Assembly (NCBI GenBank): GCA_016124845.1
Contig: WGMW01000013.1
Location: 1 to 46,063 of the forward strand
DNA length: 46,063 bases
Source: Flavobacteriales bacterium
GTDB lineage: Bacteria; Bacteroidota; Bacteroidia; UBA10329
Direction: 5' to 3'
How positions within the stretch are numbered: the stretch's first letter is position 1; each line of letters begins with the position of its first letter. The translations under genes and the position numbers were made by a program. Positions 34,374 to 42,644 of the stretch are shown in pieces. The notes below the pieces were generated by a model. It was not told the origin of the DNA and did not search any database. It saw nothing but the letters and a program-made list of their open reading frames with translations.

Positions 34374-35126
34374 TTACACGAATTTCAACCGGCTGTTCAG
34401 TTCATCCCTGTAAGAACCGCCTACTGGAATAATTTTCTTGTCGTCCTCCATAACCAAGTTGTTCTGCTCAATGGCCACAATCTTATCAACTCTTACAATA
34501 TAAGACCTGTGCACTCTTAGAAACTCACTACTGGAAAGCTTTGCCAACATATCCTTCATCGTTGAATGAACAGTATACTTGGCGTCCTTGGCATGAATGA
34601 TCACGTAATCCTTCAATGCCTCCACGAAATAGATTTCCTTGGTCTTAACTTTAACCAAACGGCTATTCGACTTGACGAAAATGCAGTCGTCCGCTGACTT
34701 ATCAAGAACGATAGAAGAGTAGAGGTCCCGCTCTTTCTTGACCTCCTGCTCCTTCCCGTGTTTGTACAACGCCATCTCAATGGACGTATGCAAATCGATT
34801 TCCTTGAACGGCTTGATGATGTATCCATAAGGCTCGGTCACTTTTGCCTTACTTAATGTACTTTCATCGGCATAAGCCGTAAGAAAAATGACAGGAATCT
34901 GATAACGATTGCGAATCTGCTCTGCCGCATCGATACCGCTGATTTCTCCTTTTAGCATGATATCCATAAGAATGAGGTCTGGCTTGTACTGGCCTGCCGC
35001 ATCAATAGCGTCTTCTCCCGTGTTCTCAACGCTTGGTACTGCATAACCAAGCTTCTTCAGACTATTCTGAATATCCTTTGCAACGATACTCTCGTCCTCT
35101 ACAACCAATACACTTGTCTTTGCCAT
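34374..35126 (-). CDS. LytTR-family response regulator
   Basis: 250 residues. Receiver domain (1-120) with the phospho-acceptor D55 in DLILMDIMLKG and TAYAD; the LytTR DNA-binding domain (about 148-250) has FVKSNSRLVKVKTKEIYFVEALKDY and FLRVHRSYIVRVDKI. LytTR regulators bind direct repeats in promoters. The start codon lies 3 bp after the histidine kinase stop, so it is the kinase's partner. Convergent with the methyltransferase gene. Confidence 0.93.
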   Translation of the reverse strand: MAKTSVLVVEDESIVAKDIQNSLKKLGYAVPSVENTGEDAIDAAGQYKPDLILMDIMLKGEISGIDAAEQIRNRYQIPVIFLTAYADESTLSKAKVTEPYGYIIKPFKEIDLHTSIEMALYKHGKEQEVKKERDLYSSIVLDKSADDCIFVKSNSRLVKVKTKEIYFVEALKDYVIIHAKDAKYTVHSTMKDMLAKLSSSEFLRVHRSYIVRVDKIVAIEQNNLVMEDDKKIIPVGGSYRDELNSRLKFV

Positions 35127-35129
35127 AAT

Positions 35130-36965
35130 CTATTGCTCTTTGAACACGATGGTGAACCGCGTTCCATTTGAATTATCTATTTCCAATTCTCCACTAACCT
35201 GCGTAACAAGGGTTGTTACCAACTGTAACCCAAGTGACTCTGCATTTTCTATATCAAAGTTATCAGGAAGTCCTATACCATCATCACTGATAATTAGTTT
35301 CAATTTTCCATCCGTTAGTTTAGAAAACTGCACTTCGATAACACCATTTTCTCTTCCATTGAACGCATACTTCAATGAATTAGAAACTACTTCGTTGATT
35401 ATCAGTCCACACGGAATAGAGGTGTCCAAATTGAGGTAGATATTCTCAAGTTCAAAATTCAAACTTATTCCGCCTTCAGGACGAGAATATGAGTGATACA
35501 GATTCTTCGTGATATTCTGTATATACTCTGCAAAGTTCACTTCCGAAAGCGTGTTGCTCTGGTACAGACTCTCGTGAACAAAAGACATTGATTTGATCCT
35601 GTCCTGACTTTCTCTAAGTATGCCAAGTGCTGTTTCATCTTCAATGTAAGATGATTGCAAATTCAAAATGCTGGAAATCACCTGCATATTGTTCTTCACG
35701 CGGTGATGAACTTCCTTTAAGAGTACTTCTTTCTCCCTTAACGATTCTTCCAGCTGTCGCTCGTACTCTTTCCTTTCTGTAATGTCCTCAAATACGGCCA
35801 CAAAATAGTTAGGACTGTCATTCGTGTCTCGCACCAGCGACACCGTCACATTTGCACTTAACAATTCACCATCTTTCCGAATGTAGGTTTGTTCCCGCGA
35901 GAAGTTCTTAATCTTTCCACTTAACAGTTGATCCCAATCAACAAGGCTCTCTTCTACTTCCTCAGGAACCGCTAATTCATAGAACGTTTTCTTGTAAAGT
36001 TCTTCTGCTGAGTAATTTAGCATGTCACACAGACGCTCGTTCACGAGTAGGAAACGTCCCATTTTTGCTATCCGTGCAATACCAATATATGCCTGATCAT
36101 AGATTGCTCTATGCCGCTCCTCACTTAAACGAAGTTCCTCTTCCGCTTTCTTAATGGCCGTGATGTCTCGCGAAACGCCCATCGCCCCTACGATCTCTCC
36201 TTTCTCATTCCTTAAAACCGATGCCGATAGAAAGGAAATAAAGAATGTTCCGTCCTTCTTCTTATTGATAATTTCATTGGCCAGCGAACCATTTTCCGTT
36301 ATACGCTGAATGACCTTTTTCATTTCCTGCTCATCAGAAAAGAGCAGAGATAGATGTTGACCTATTACCTCATCGCGTGTGTATCCGAAAGTTGCTTCTG
36401 CAGCTGCATTGAACTCATTGATGGTATAATCAATATCTGTGGCCACGATCATATCCAACGAACTGTCAATAATGCTTCGCGCATATTGCTGCGCCTGCCG
36501 TAATTCCTTTTCCGCTTTCGTTCGGTCAATGATTTCCCGCTGAAGTTGGAGATTTGTTTCCTCCGCTATCTGTGCCCGGAGCTGCTCACGAGCGAGTTGC
36601 TTCCTTGTGGAAACGTCATGCAACAACAACTGTATCGCTCCATCATCCAGCATACTTCCGCTTGCTTCCACATCGAGCAATGATGTCGTTCCCGACCGTA
36701 CAATCTTCAATTCGATGAATCCTGGTTCTCTTCCGTTCTTGATTCCGTTGATGAGAAGATCGAACTCGTTATTGTACGATGGATGCAGAAAATTTACTGG
36801 CTGCAATCCCGCAACCTTACTCTGTTCAATTCCGAGCAATTTTATGGCGTGTGGATTTGCATACTCAATGCTACCGTCACGAAAAATGAGAACGCCTACT
36901 GGCAAGTTCTCAATCAAATGCTGATAGCGTGTCGTTTTATCTTCCACCCGAATATTATTGCTCAT
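35130..36965 (-). CDS. Soluble multi-PAS histidine kinase (HisKA_2/HWE-like)
   Basis: 611 residues without a membrane segment, so it senses something inside the cell. Three PAS domains at about 12-120, 160-280 and 285-405. The phosphorylation site is in VHHRVKNNMQ (His near 420), the HisKA_2 type, followed by the HATPase domain with NEVVSNSLKYAF and DDGIGLP. It overlaps the upstream MORN-repeat gene by 11 bp and precedes the LytTR regulator by 3 bp, giving a three-gene operon. The signal is unknown. Confidence 0.92.
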   Translation of the reverse strand: MSNNIRVEDKTTRYQHLIENLPVGVLIFRDGSIEYANPHAIKLLGIEQSKVAGLQPVNFLHPSYNNEFDLLINGIKNGREPGFIELKIVRSGTTSLLDVEASGSMLDDGAIQLLLHDVSTRKQLAREQLRAQIAEETNLQLQREIIDRTKAEKELRQAQQYARSIIDSSLDMIVATDIDYTINEFNAAAEATFGYTRDEVIGQHLSLLFSDEQEMKKVIQRITENGSLANEIINKKKDGTFFISFLSASVLRNEKGEIVGAMGVSRDITAIKKAEEELRLSEERHRAIYDQAYIGIARIAKMGRFLLVNERLCDMLNYSAEELYKKTFYELAVPEEVEESLVDWDQLLSGKIKNFSREQTYIRKDGELLSANVTVSLVRDTNDSPNYFVAVFEDITERKEYERQLEESLREKEVLLKEVHHRVKNNMQVISSILNLQSSYIEDETALGILRESQDRIKSMSFVHESLYQSNTLSEVNFAEYIQNITKNLYHSYSRPEGGISLNFELENIYLNLDTSIPCGLIINEVVSNSLKYAFNGRENGVIEVQFSKLTDGKLKLIISDDGIGLPDNFDIENAESLGLQLVTTLVTQVSGELEIDNSNGTRFTIVFKEQ

Positions 36966-38484
36966 CTTCCTTTCCCGCTTGCGCTACCTTTTCTCCGTCA
37001 ACCTTAATTAACTCTCCCTGTCGGTAGGTTTCCATTCGTGTCTGTACTCCCTCTTCGTTGAACGAATACCAATCGCCTTCCTTCTGGCCAAACTTGTACG
37101 TACCTACTTCTTCAACCTGTCCGTTCTCGTAGAACCATGTGTGCTTTCCACTTTCCAAACCTTGTTCAAACTTACCCTCAAACCTGAGTTTTCCATTCGG
37201 ATAATGGTATTTCCACATGCCATTACGTTGCCCAGCCACATAAGTTCCTTCTTCCTTTTCGTCTCCCAAGTCAATCAACCATTCTCCTTCACGTTCACCA
37301 GAAAGGTAATTTCCCTTCGACACAACCTTACCCGTATCGTTGTATTCGATGGCCAAACCTTCTTCCAATCCATCATAAAACACCTCCTCTCGCCAGGTTT
37401 GTCCGTTAGCGAAAGTCCATTTCCATTCACCATCTGGTTTACCGCGGTGATAGCTCCCTCGCTGTTCCTCCTTACCGTCTTTGTAATAGAAGACCCAATC
37501 ACCTTCGCGAAGTCCATCCTTGTATTTGCCTTCGCTGCGTAACTCCCCTGTTTCGTAGAATTCTTTCCACGGTCCTTGGCGTCTTCCTGCCTCATCTACA
37601 ATTCCTTCTCCTGTTACTTTTCCCTTGCTGTAAATTTTTGCGCCCGTCACTTTTCCGTCCATCGAAAACTCGCGATGCACTCCTTCCTTCACTCCCTTGT
37701 TGTAACTACCGACAGATTTGACCTGAGCGTTGGGATAATATTCTCGCTTGATGTCCAGTTTCGCCAATTCCTCTGGCTCTGGTATCAGAATTCCATCCTC
37801 ATACTTCAGCGTTTCCACCAAGTTTCCTTCCTCATCGTACGTTTTGAAATAGCCGTTCTTCTTATCGTTCTTGTATCGTCCCTCAACCTTTACGGAACGG
37901 CTTTCATAGAATTCTTTCCAAAGCCCTTGTTTCTGGTTGAATTTGTCCTTGCGGTTTATGCGTTCGCGGTTAGCAACATAGCCGTTCCTGTATTCGATAA
38001 TGGCTGTGATCCGTCCATCATCTTCTGCAAATTCGTACCCGAAACCCTGTTCTTTCCCCTTACCCAGCGTGTCCAGCGGAATGGTCTCGGCCAATTTTCC
38101 TGATGGATAGTACTTCTTGATCGTTCCTACCAGTACATCATTCTTAAACGTTTCTTCCTTCTGCAAAACACCATCTTCGAAGAACGTCTTTCGAACACCG
38201 TTTTTCTTCCCATCCAAATACGTGATACTTTGGGTAATTTCTCCTTCAGGAGAATAGAATTTCCAGATGCTATCGAGTTGATGTTTGACGCGGTTCCCTT
38301 CCGATTTTAGCGTTCCGTCTTCATAGTAGGTTTTCCAATAACCTTCTGGCTGACCATCTTGCATGAACCCTTCGCTGGAAACAACACCATTGTCGTAGGT
38401 AAATTTGACATACTCCTTTTCCTGTGCCTCAGCGTTTGTGGCAAACAGAAGAAAAAGCAGAAAGAAGTGGTTGCGCAATTTCAT
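36955..38484 (-). CDS. Exported MORN-repeat (YwqK-like) protein
   Basis: 509 residues beginning with a signal peptide (MKLRNHFFLLFLLFATNAEAQ). The rest is a regular chain of about twenty copies of a 20-23 residue MORN-type unit of the form G.W..YY.DG.L..EG.Y..G; clear copies start at EGYWKTYYEDGTLKSEG and REGDWVFYYKDGKEEQRG. MORN repeats form elongated beta structures that bind partners. First gene of the kinase/regulator operon. The exported repeat protein may be sensed or controlled by the cytoplasmic kinase; this is inference. Confidence 0.88.
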   Translation of the reverse strand: MKLRNHFFLLFLLFATNAEAQEKEYVKFTYDNGVVSSEGFMQDGQPEGYWKTYYEDGTLKSEGNRVKHQLDSIWKFYSPEGEITQSITYLDGKKNGVRKTFFEDGVLQKEETFKNDVLVGTIKKYYPSGKLAETIPLDTLGKGKEQGFGYEFAEDDGRITAIIEYRNGYVANRERINRKDKFNQKQGLWKEFYESRSVKVEGRYKNDKKNGYFKTYDEEGNLVETLKYEDGILIPEPEELAKLDIKREYYPNAQVKSVGSYNKGVKEGVHREFSMDGKVTGAKIYSKGKVTGEGIVDEAGRRQGPWKEFYETGELRSEGKYKDGLREGDWVFYYKDGKEEQRGSYHRGKPDGEWKWTFANGQTWREEVFYDGLEEGLAIEYNDTGKVVSKGNYLSGEREGEWLIDLGDEKEEGTYVAGQRNGMWKYHYPNGKLRFEGKFEQGLESGKHTWFYENGQVEEVGTYKFGQKEGDWYSFNEEGVQTRMETYRQGELIKVDGEKVAQAGKEDEQ

Positions 38485-38963
38485 AACGAAGCGGTAAAGA
38501 TAGATTCAAACGACCGATAGCTAAAAACGATCAACAAACTGAATTAATATTTAAAAGAGATTTAGAAATATCTATGTTGATATTATTAGTGTGTTGATTC
38601 GTGCAAAACTTTAAAAACGGTTTTTTGGTTGGGATAGTTATCAGCTTTACATAACACGAAATGAACATAAAATTCGGAAGGATCGTTCTGTAAAATCAAG
38701 TATTTACGGATTTATCAACCGTTTGTCAATAACGTCTATTGTTGGTATTTGATTGCATCTTTGACAAGAGAAATGATGACGGAGATCGTTGACATTTGAC
38801 GGATCAAAAGATTTGTCTAATCCAATTGTTTGGACAACTGAGCATTTGGTTTGGTTACGGCAAACATTTGTTTGAGAAGATGTTAACAACCAAATAAGTT
38901 TTACCGATTACCAGCGTGAATAAGTTGGAAGTTTGAATAGACCATTATTAACACGAATTACGA
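38485..38963. other. AT-rich intergenic region between divergent MORN and rpiB operons
   Basis: 479 bp with no coding signal I trust. It is clearly richer in A and T than its neighbours, especially at 38540-38620. It holds both operon promoters and three imperfect DnaA-box-like words: TTATCAACC (38712-38720), CGTGAATAA on the plus strand, that is TTATTCACG on the minus (38915-38923), and TTATTAACA (38945-38953). I see no strong terminator or riboswitch. An origin is not established. Confidence 0.35.
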
Positions 38964-39401
38964 ATGGAAAAGATCGCGATTTCCTGCGACCACGCAGGGT
39001 TTGAATTGAAGGAACGTATAAAAACAGAATTGGTTGGGAAAGGATTTGATGTGGTGGATTTCGGGCCAAGCACACCTGAACGGGTAGATTACCCAGATGC
39101 CATTCATCCGTTGGCAAAAGCAATCGATTCGGGTGAAATTTCCCGTGGTATCATCATGTGTGGAAGCGGAAATGGCGTTGCGATGGTCGCCAACAAATAC
39201 CCGAACGTGCGCGCAGGCTTGGCTTGGGAACCAGAACAGGCGGAATTGACACGACAGCATAACGATGCGAATGTGCTGTCGCTCCCTGCACGTTTCATCT
39301 CTGAACAGGAAGCGTTGGAATGCGTGGAAAAATTCTTGAATACGGCATTTGAAGGAGGAAGACACACAGAACGGGTGAAGAAAATTCCTATTCCATGCTG
39401 A
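38964..39401 (+). CDS. rpiB: Ribose-5-phosphate isomerase B
   Basis: 145 residues, standard length. RpiB interconverts ribose-5-phosphate and ribulose-5-phosphate. The family features are AISCDHAGFELKE at the start, the active cysteine region IIMCGSGNGVAM (about 69-80), ARFIS and the basic HTERVKKI end. It overlaps the M28 peptidase gene by 7 bp. Confidence 0.95.
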   Translation: MEKIAISCDHAGFELKERIKTELVGKGFDVVDFGPSTPERVDYPDAIHPLAKAIDSGEISRGIIMCGSGNGVAMVANKYPNVRAGLAWEPEQAELTRQHNDANVLSLPARFISEQEALECVEKFLNTAFEGGRHTERVKKIPIPC

Positions 39402-40975
39402 GAAATGTACTGCTGATTTGCATGGTTTCTGTTGGTTTTTCGGCCTACGGCCAGAAAGACAGTTTACAGTTGAAATACGCAGAAACCATTACCGCAAAGG
39501 ATCTGCGCAAGCGGTTGGAAATCATTGCTTCGGACGAGTTTGAAGGCCGCGAAACGGGGCAGGAAGGACAGAAGAAAGCGGCCAATTACATCAAGGAGCA
39601 ATTCCAGGAATTCGGGTATCAGCCGATAAAGCAATTGGGTGGATATTTCCAGCCATACAAGTTGCAACTCACCTATCCAGACACGGTGAAATTGATGGTC
39701 GGTTCGGACACGCTCCAGTTCTTGAAGGACATGTACTATTTCCCTGGTTTCGGAGATATGCTCATCCAGACGGAAAACCTGCTCTACTTGGGTTATGGAA
39801 TTGCCTCGGAGAACTACAGCGATTATGCTGGAGTGGAGGTGAAAGACCGTGTGTTGATGATATCGGGTGGCGAGCCGAAAGACAAAAAGGGAAAATCGTT
39901 GGTTACGGGCACGGAAGAGTTAAGTGATTGGACAACGGATTGGACAAAGAAGATTGAATTGGCACAGGTGAGTGGAGCAAAGGCGTTACTGATCATCGAC
40001 AATAATTTCACATCATCTGTCACACAATTTGGCCGCTACATAAAACGGCCCGATTTACAGATCGGTGATGAACCCGTTGAACCTGAAGGCATACCCTTGA
40101 TCTACATCAGCAACCGTATGGCCAATCGTACATTGAAAGGAGCGGGCGAAAAAGGAAATCTGCAGAAGTTGGAAACAACGATAAGCAAGAAGGGAAAACC
40201 GTTGCATAGAGAATTGAACGTACCAGTGACGATTGATGTGAAAAAGAACCGCGAAGAATTGACCGCGGAGAATGTGCTGGCCTATCTGCCAGGAAACGAA
40301 AAACCAGACGAATTGGTGGTGGTTACCGCGCATTACGACCACTTGGGAAAAAAGGGAGAAGACATTTATAATGGCGCGGACGATGATGGTTCTGGAACGA
40401 CCACACTTTTAGAGATTGCCCAGGCCTTTGCACAAGCGAAGAAGGAAGGAAACGGACCGAAGCGCAGCATGCTGTTCATGACCGTTTCGGGAGAAGAGAA
40501 AGGATTGCTCGGTTCGGAATTCTACACCGACAATCCGGTTTTTCCGCTGGAGAACACGGTTACGGATCTGAACATTGACATGATCGGGAGAATTGATGAG
40601 AAGCACGCGCCCGATTCCAACTACGTTTACATCATTGGTTCGGACAAATTGAGCACAGAATTGCATGCGTTGAGTGAGAAGGTGAACGAAACATATTCAG
40701 GGCTGGAATTCGATTACACGTACAATGACGAGAAGGACCCGAACCGTTTCTACTATCGGTCGGATCACTACAATTTTGCGAAAAACCAGATTCCCGTCAT
40801 TTTTTATTTCACGGGAGTTCACGAAGATTACCACCAGCCAACAGACACGGTGGATAAGATCATGTTTCAGAAGATGGAAAAGATTGCAAGACTCATATTT
40901 CATACGGCATGGCAAGTGGCCAATCGTGATAAGCGGTTAGAGGTAGAAACCCTCCAACCCGTGAAGGGGGAGTAA
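39395..40975 (+). CDS. Secreted M28-family metallopeptidase with PA-like insert
   Basis: 526 residues with a signal peptide (MLRNVLLICMVSVGFSAYG). The M28 zinc site is complete: TAHYDHLG (H313), NGADDDGSG (metal-bridging D near 330), VSGEEKGLLGS (E367 and E368), NIDMIGR and the late YHQPTDT histidine. A region between about 130 and 240 fits the PA-type insertion common in this family. It is an aminopeptidase/glutaminyl-cyclase-fold enzyme of the periplasm or surface. The last eight codons (TLQPVKGE) are made by a palindromic repeat at 40951-40975. Confidence 0.92.
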   Translation: MLRNVLLICMVSVGFSAYGQKDSLQLKYAETITAKDLRKRLEIIASDEFEGRETGQEGQKKAANYIKEQFQEFGYQPIKQLGGYFQPYKLQLTYPDTVKLMVGSDTLQFLKDMYYFPGFGDMLIQTENLLYLGYGIASENYSDYAGVEVKDRVLMISGGEPKDKKGKSLVTGTEELSDWTTDWTKKIELAQVSGAKALLIIDNNFTSSVTQFGRYIKRPDLQIGDEPVEPEGIPLIYISNRMANRTLKGAGEKGNLQKLETTISKKGKPLHRELNVPVTIDVKKNREELTAENVLAYLPGNEKPDELVVVTAHYDHLGKKGEDIYNGADDDGSGTTTLLEIAQAFAQAKKEGNGPKRSMLFMTVSGEEKGLLGSEFYTDNPVFPLENTVTDLNIDMIGRIDEKHAPDSNYVYIIGSDKLSTELHALSEKVNETYSGLEFDYTYNDEKDPNRFYYRSDHYNFAKNQIPVIFYFTGVHEDYHQPTDTVDKIMFQKMEKIARLIFHTAWQVANRDKRLEVETLQPVKGE

Positions 40976-41082
40976 CGAGAATGGAAGCTGGTTGAAAAAG
41001 TAAAAGAGGACGATGCGAAAAGAAAGATTTATAAAACTACACTGTTTATTCAATTCCCCCTTTGGGGGATTTAGGGGGTTGG
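40951..41082. repeat. Paired ends of a palindromic repeat between M28 and DUF445 genes
   Basis: Left end CCTCCAACCCGTGAAGGGGG (40951-40970) and right end TTCCCCCTTTGGGGGATTTA followed by GGGGGTTGG (41054-41082). The outer CCAACCC and GGGTTGG are inverted, and the right end contains CCCCCTTTGGGGG (41056-41068). Same word family as the repeat at 22385-22500. The left end is coding for the M28 C-terminus; the right end stops 1 base before the DUF445 start codon. Confidence 0.6.
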
Positions 41083-41083
41083 T

Positions 41084-41677
41084 ATGATCTATTCGCTACC
41101 GTTCATAGCGGCCTTGGTCGGTTGGTTCACCAATTTTATTGCGGTGAAAATGCTCTTTCATCCGAAGGAGCCGGTGAACATATTGGGCATCTACACACTT
41201 CAGGGCATCTTTCCGAAAAACCAAAAAAAAGTAGCAGAGAACATTGGCCGAATGGTGGCAGAGGAGCTGCTGTCGAGTGAGGACCTGAAGGAAAAACTCA
41301 ACAACCCAGAGAACATTCTGACCATAAAGGAACTACTGGAGGCTAAGATCGACTTTTATCTCAACGTTACGTTTCCTAAAAACTATCCGATAACAGCTGC
41401 ATTGGTCGGTGACAAGCGTAAAACGAAGCTGAAAGACACGGTAATGGCAGAAGTGGACGAATCGGTACCAGCCATGATAGACAGCTACCTGTCCAATATT
41501 GAGGAGAAGTTCAATGTGGAACACATCATTCGCGAACGCGTGAACAACCTATCGCCCGAAAGGCTCGAAGGTCTTATCATGAATCTGCTCAAACGCGAAT
41601 TCAAATTCATTGAATACATCGGTGCGGTTATCGGTTTCCTGATCGGTTGGATTCAGGTGTTGATGGCCACACTTTAA
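41084..41677 (+). CDS. DUF445-family membrane protein
   Basis: 197 residues. N-terminal helix LPFIAALVGWFTNFIAVKMLF (about 4-24) followed by HPKEP, then a soluble helical middle and a C-terminal helix GAVIGFLIGWIQVLMATL. This two-helix layout with the TNxIAVKMLFxP start is the DUF445 (YheB-like) pattern; the function is unknown. The start codon lies 1 base after a palindromic repeat. Its last 50 bp overlap the SGNH gene on the other strand. Confidence 0.88.
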   Translation: MIYSLPFIAALVGWFTNFIAVKMLFHPKEPVNILGIYTLQGIFPKNQKKVAENIGRMVAEELLSSEDLKEKLNNPENILTIKELLEAKIDFYLNVTFPKNYPITAALVGDKRKTKLKDTVMAEVDESVPAMIDSYLSNIEEKFNVEHIIRERVNNLSPERLEGLIMNLLKREFKFIEYIGAVIGFLIGWIQVLMATL

Positions 41678-42632
41678 TTGAACCAGGACGATCGTCTGTA
41701 AAATCAGATAAGTGTTTTCTGAAAGCTTCGGAGATGATCTGGTGCGCAATTGCATTCGGGTGATGATCTAAACGACACAGCCAATACTGTTGCTTATTGT
41801 CATCAGAAAAACTGGTGTGAGACGAGGAAAATCCAACACCTGATCGTGAACAGACGGAGGAAATGCTGTCAATTGACGCAAGGTGTTCATATGAAACCAC
41901 AAAGACAGAAAACGACATGTTATTGGCAATGCAAACCGAGTCAATCTTACCAAGGATTTGCTGACACTGTTTAACTTGTGTTTGTGTTGGATACAACTCG
42001 CTCTCGGAGCGATGAAGAAAGGAATGCATCGATCGCTTGACAATATTGCCGAAGTAACTGTTTAGCATAGGTGGACGAGCGCATTCAGATTTCACAGTAG
42101 GATTGTATCCTTCAAGGTCGAAATCATTGTAAGGGCAGAAGCCAACAACAATATGGTCGCATTCAAACGGGAGAACCCGTTCAACAAGCATGTCATAATA
42201 ATTGAAAAGGTTATAGGTGGAAACCGAGAAATTCAAAACCTCCAATGGGCCATTTTGACAGGATTCCTCAACCAACGCATGATAGCTTTCATTCATCGCT
42301 ACACCAGTGGCCATGCTAAAAGAATCCCCCAGCAGGCCGACACGCGTAACACCGGGAGGTTTGGTTTTTTCGTATTCACGGTCGTTCATCCCGCAAGAAT
42401 TGGTTTTAACAAAAGCAAACTTGTGCCATGTTGTTTTGTTGGGAATCAGTTCATATTCAAGATTGGATTCAGGACGCGTGTACCATAAATGCGAATTCCA
42501 AAACGGATTGAATGAACTGATCTGATACGGACTCAAACCTTTAGGGCCGAACAGGTAGAACCTCGATATGATCTCGGCAAAAAAGAACGAAAACAGGAAA
42601 CCAAGAAATAGTAGAAGTGTATTTCTTTTCAA
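41628..42632 (-). CDS. SGNH-hydrolase-type exported esterase/acyltransferase-like protein
   Basis: 334 residues from TTG 42632; no ATG or GTG precedes the signal-like helix MKRNTLLLFLGFLFSFFFAEI. The SGNH core has the nucleophile GLLGDSFS (S104), NFSVSTYNLFNY, VVGFCPYND and the catalytic dyad DHHPN (D289, H291). Such proteins act on acyl groups of glycans or lipids. The C-terminal 17 residues are antisense to the DUF445 gene end. It follows the ABC1-kinase gene by 12 bp and is probably co-transcribed with it. Confidence 0.82.
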   Translation of the reverse strand: MKRNTLLLFLGFLFSFFFAEIISRFYLFGPKGLSPYQISSFNPFWNSHLWYTRPESNLEYELIPNKTTWHKFAFVKTNSCGMNDREYEKTKPPGVTRVGLLGDSFSMATGVAMNESYHALVEESCQNGPLEVLNFSVSTYNLFNYYDMLVERVLPFECDHIVVGFCPYNDFDLEGYNPTVKSECARPPMLNSYFGNIVKRSMHSFLHRSESELYPTQTQVKQCQQILGKIDSVCIANNMSFSVFVVSYEHLASIDSISSVCSRSGVGFSSSHTSFSDDNKQQYWLCRLDHHPNAIAHQIISEAFRKHLSDFTDDRPGSIKVWPSTPESNRSGNR

Positions 42633-42644
42633 AACATCACCGCA

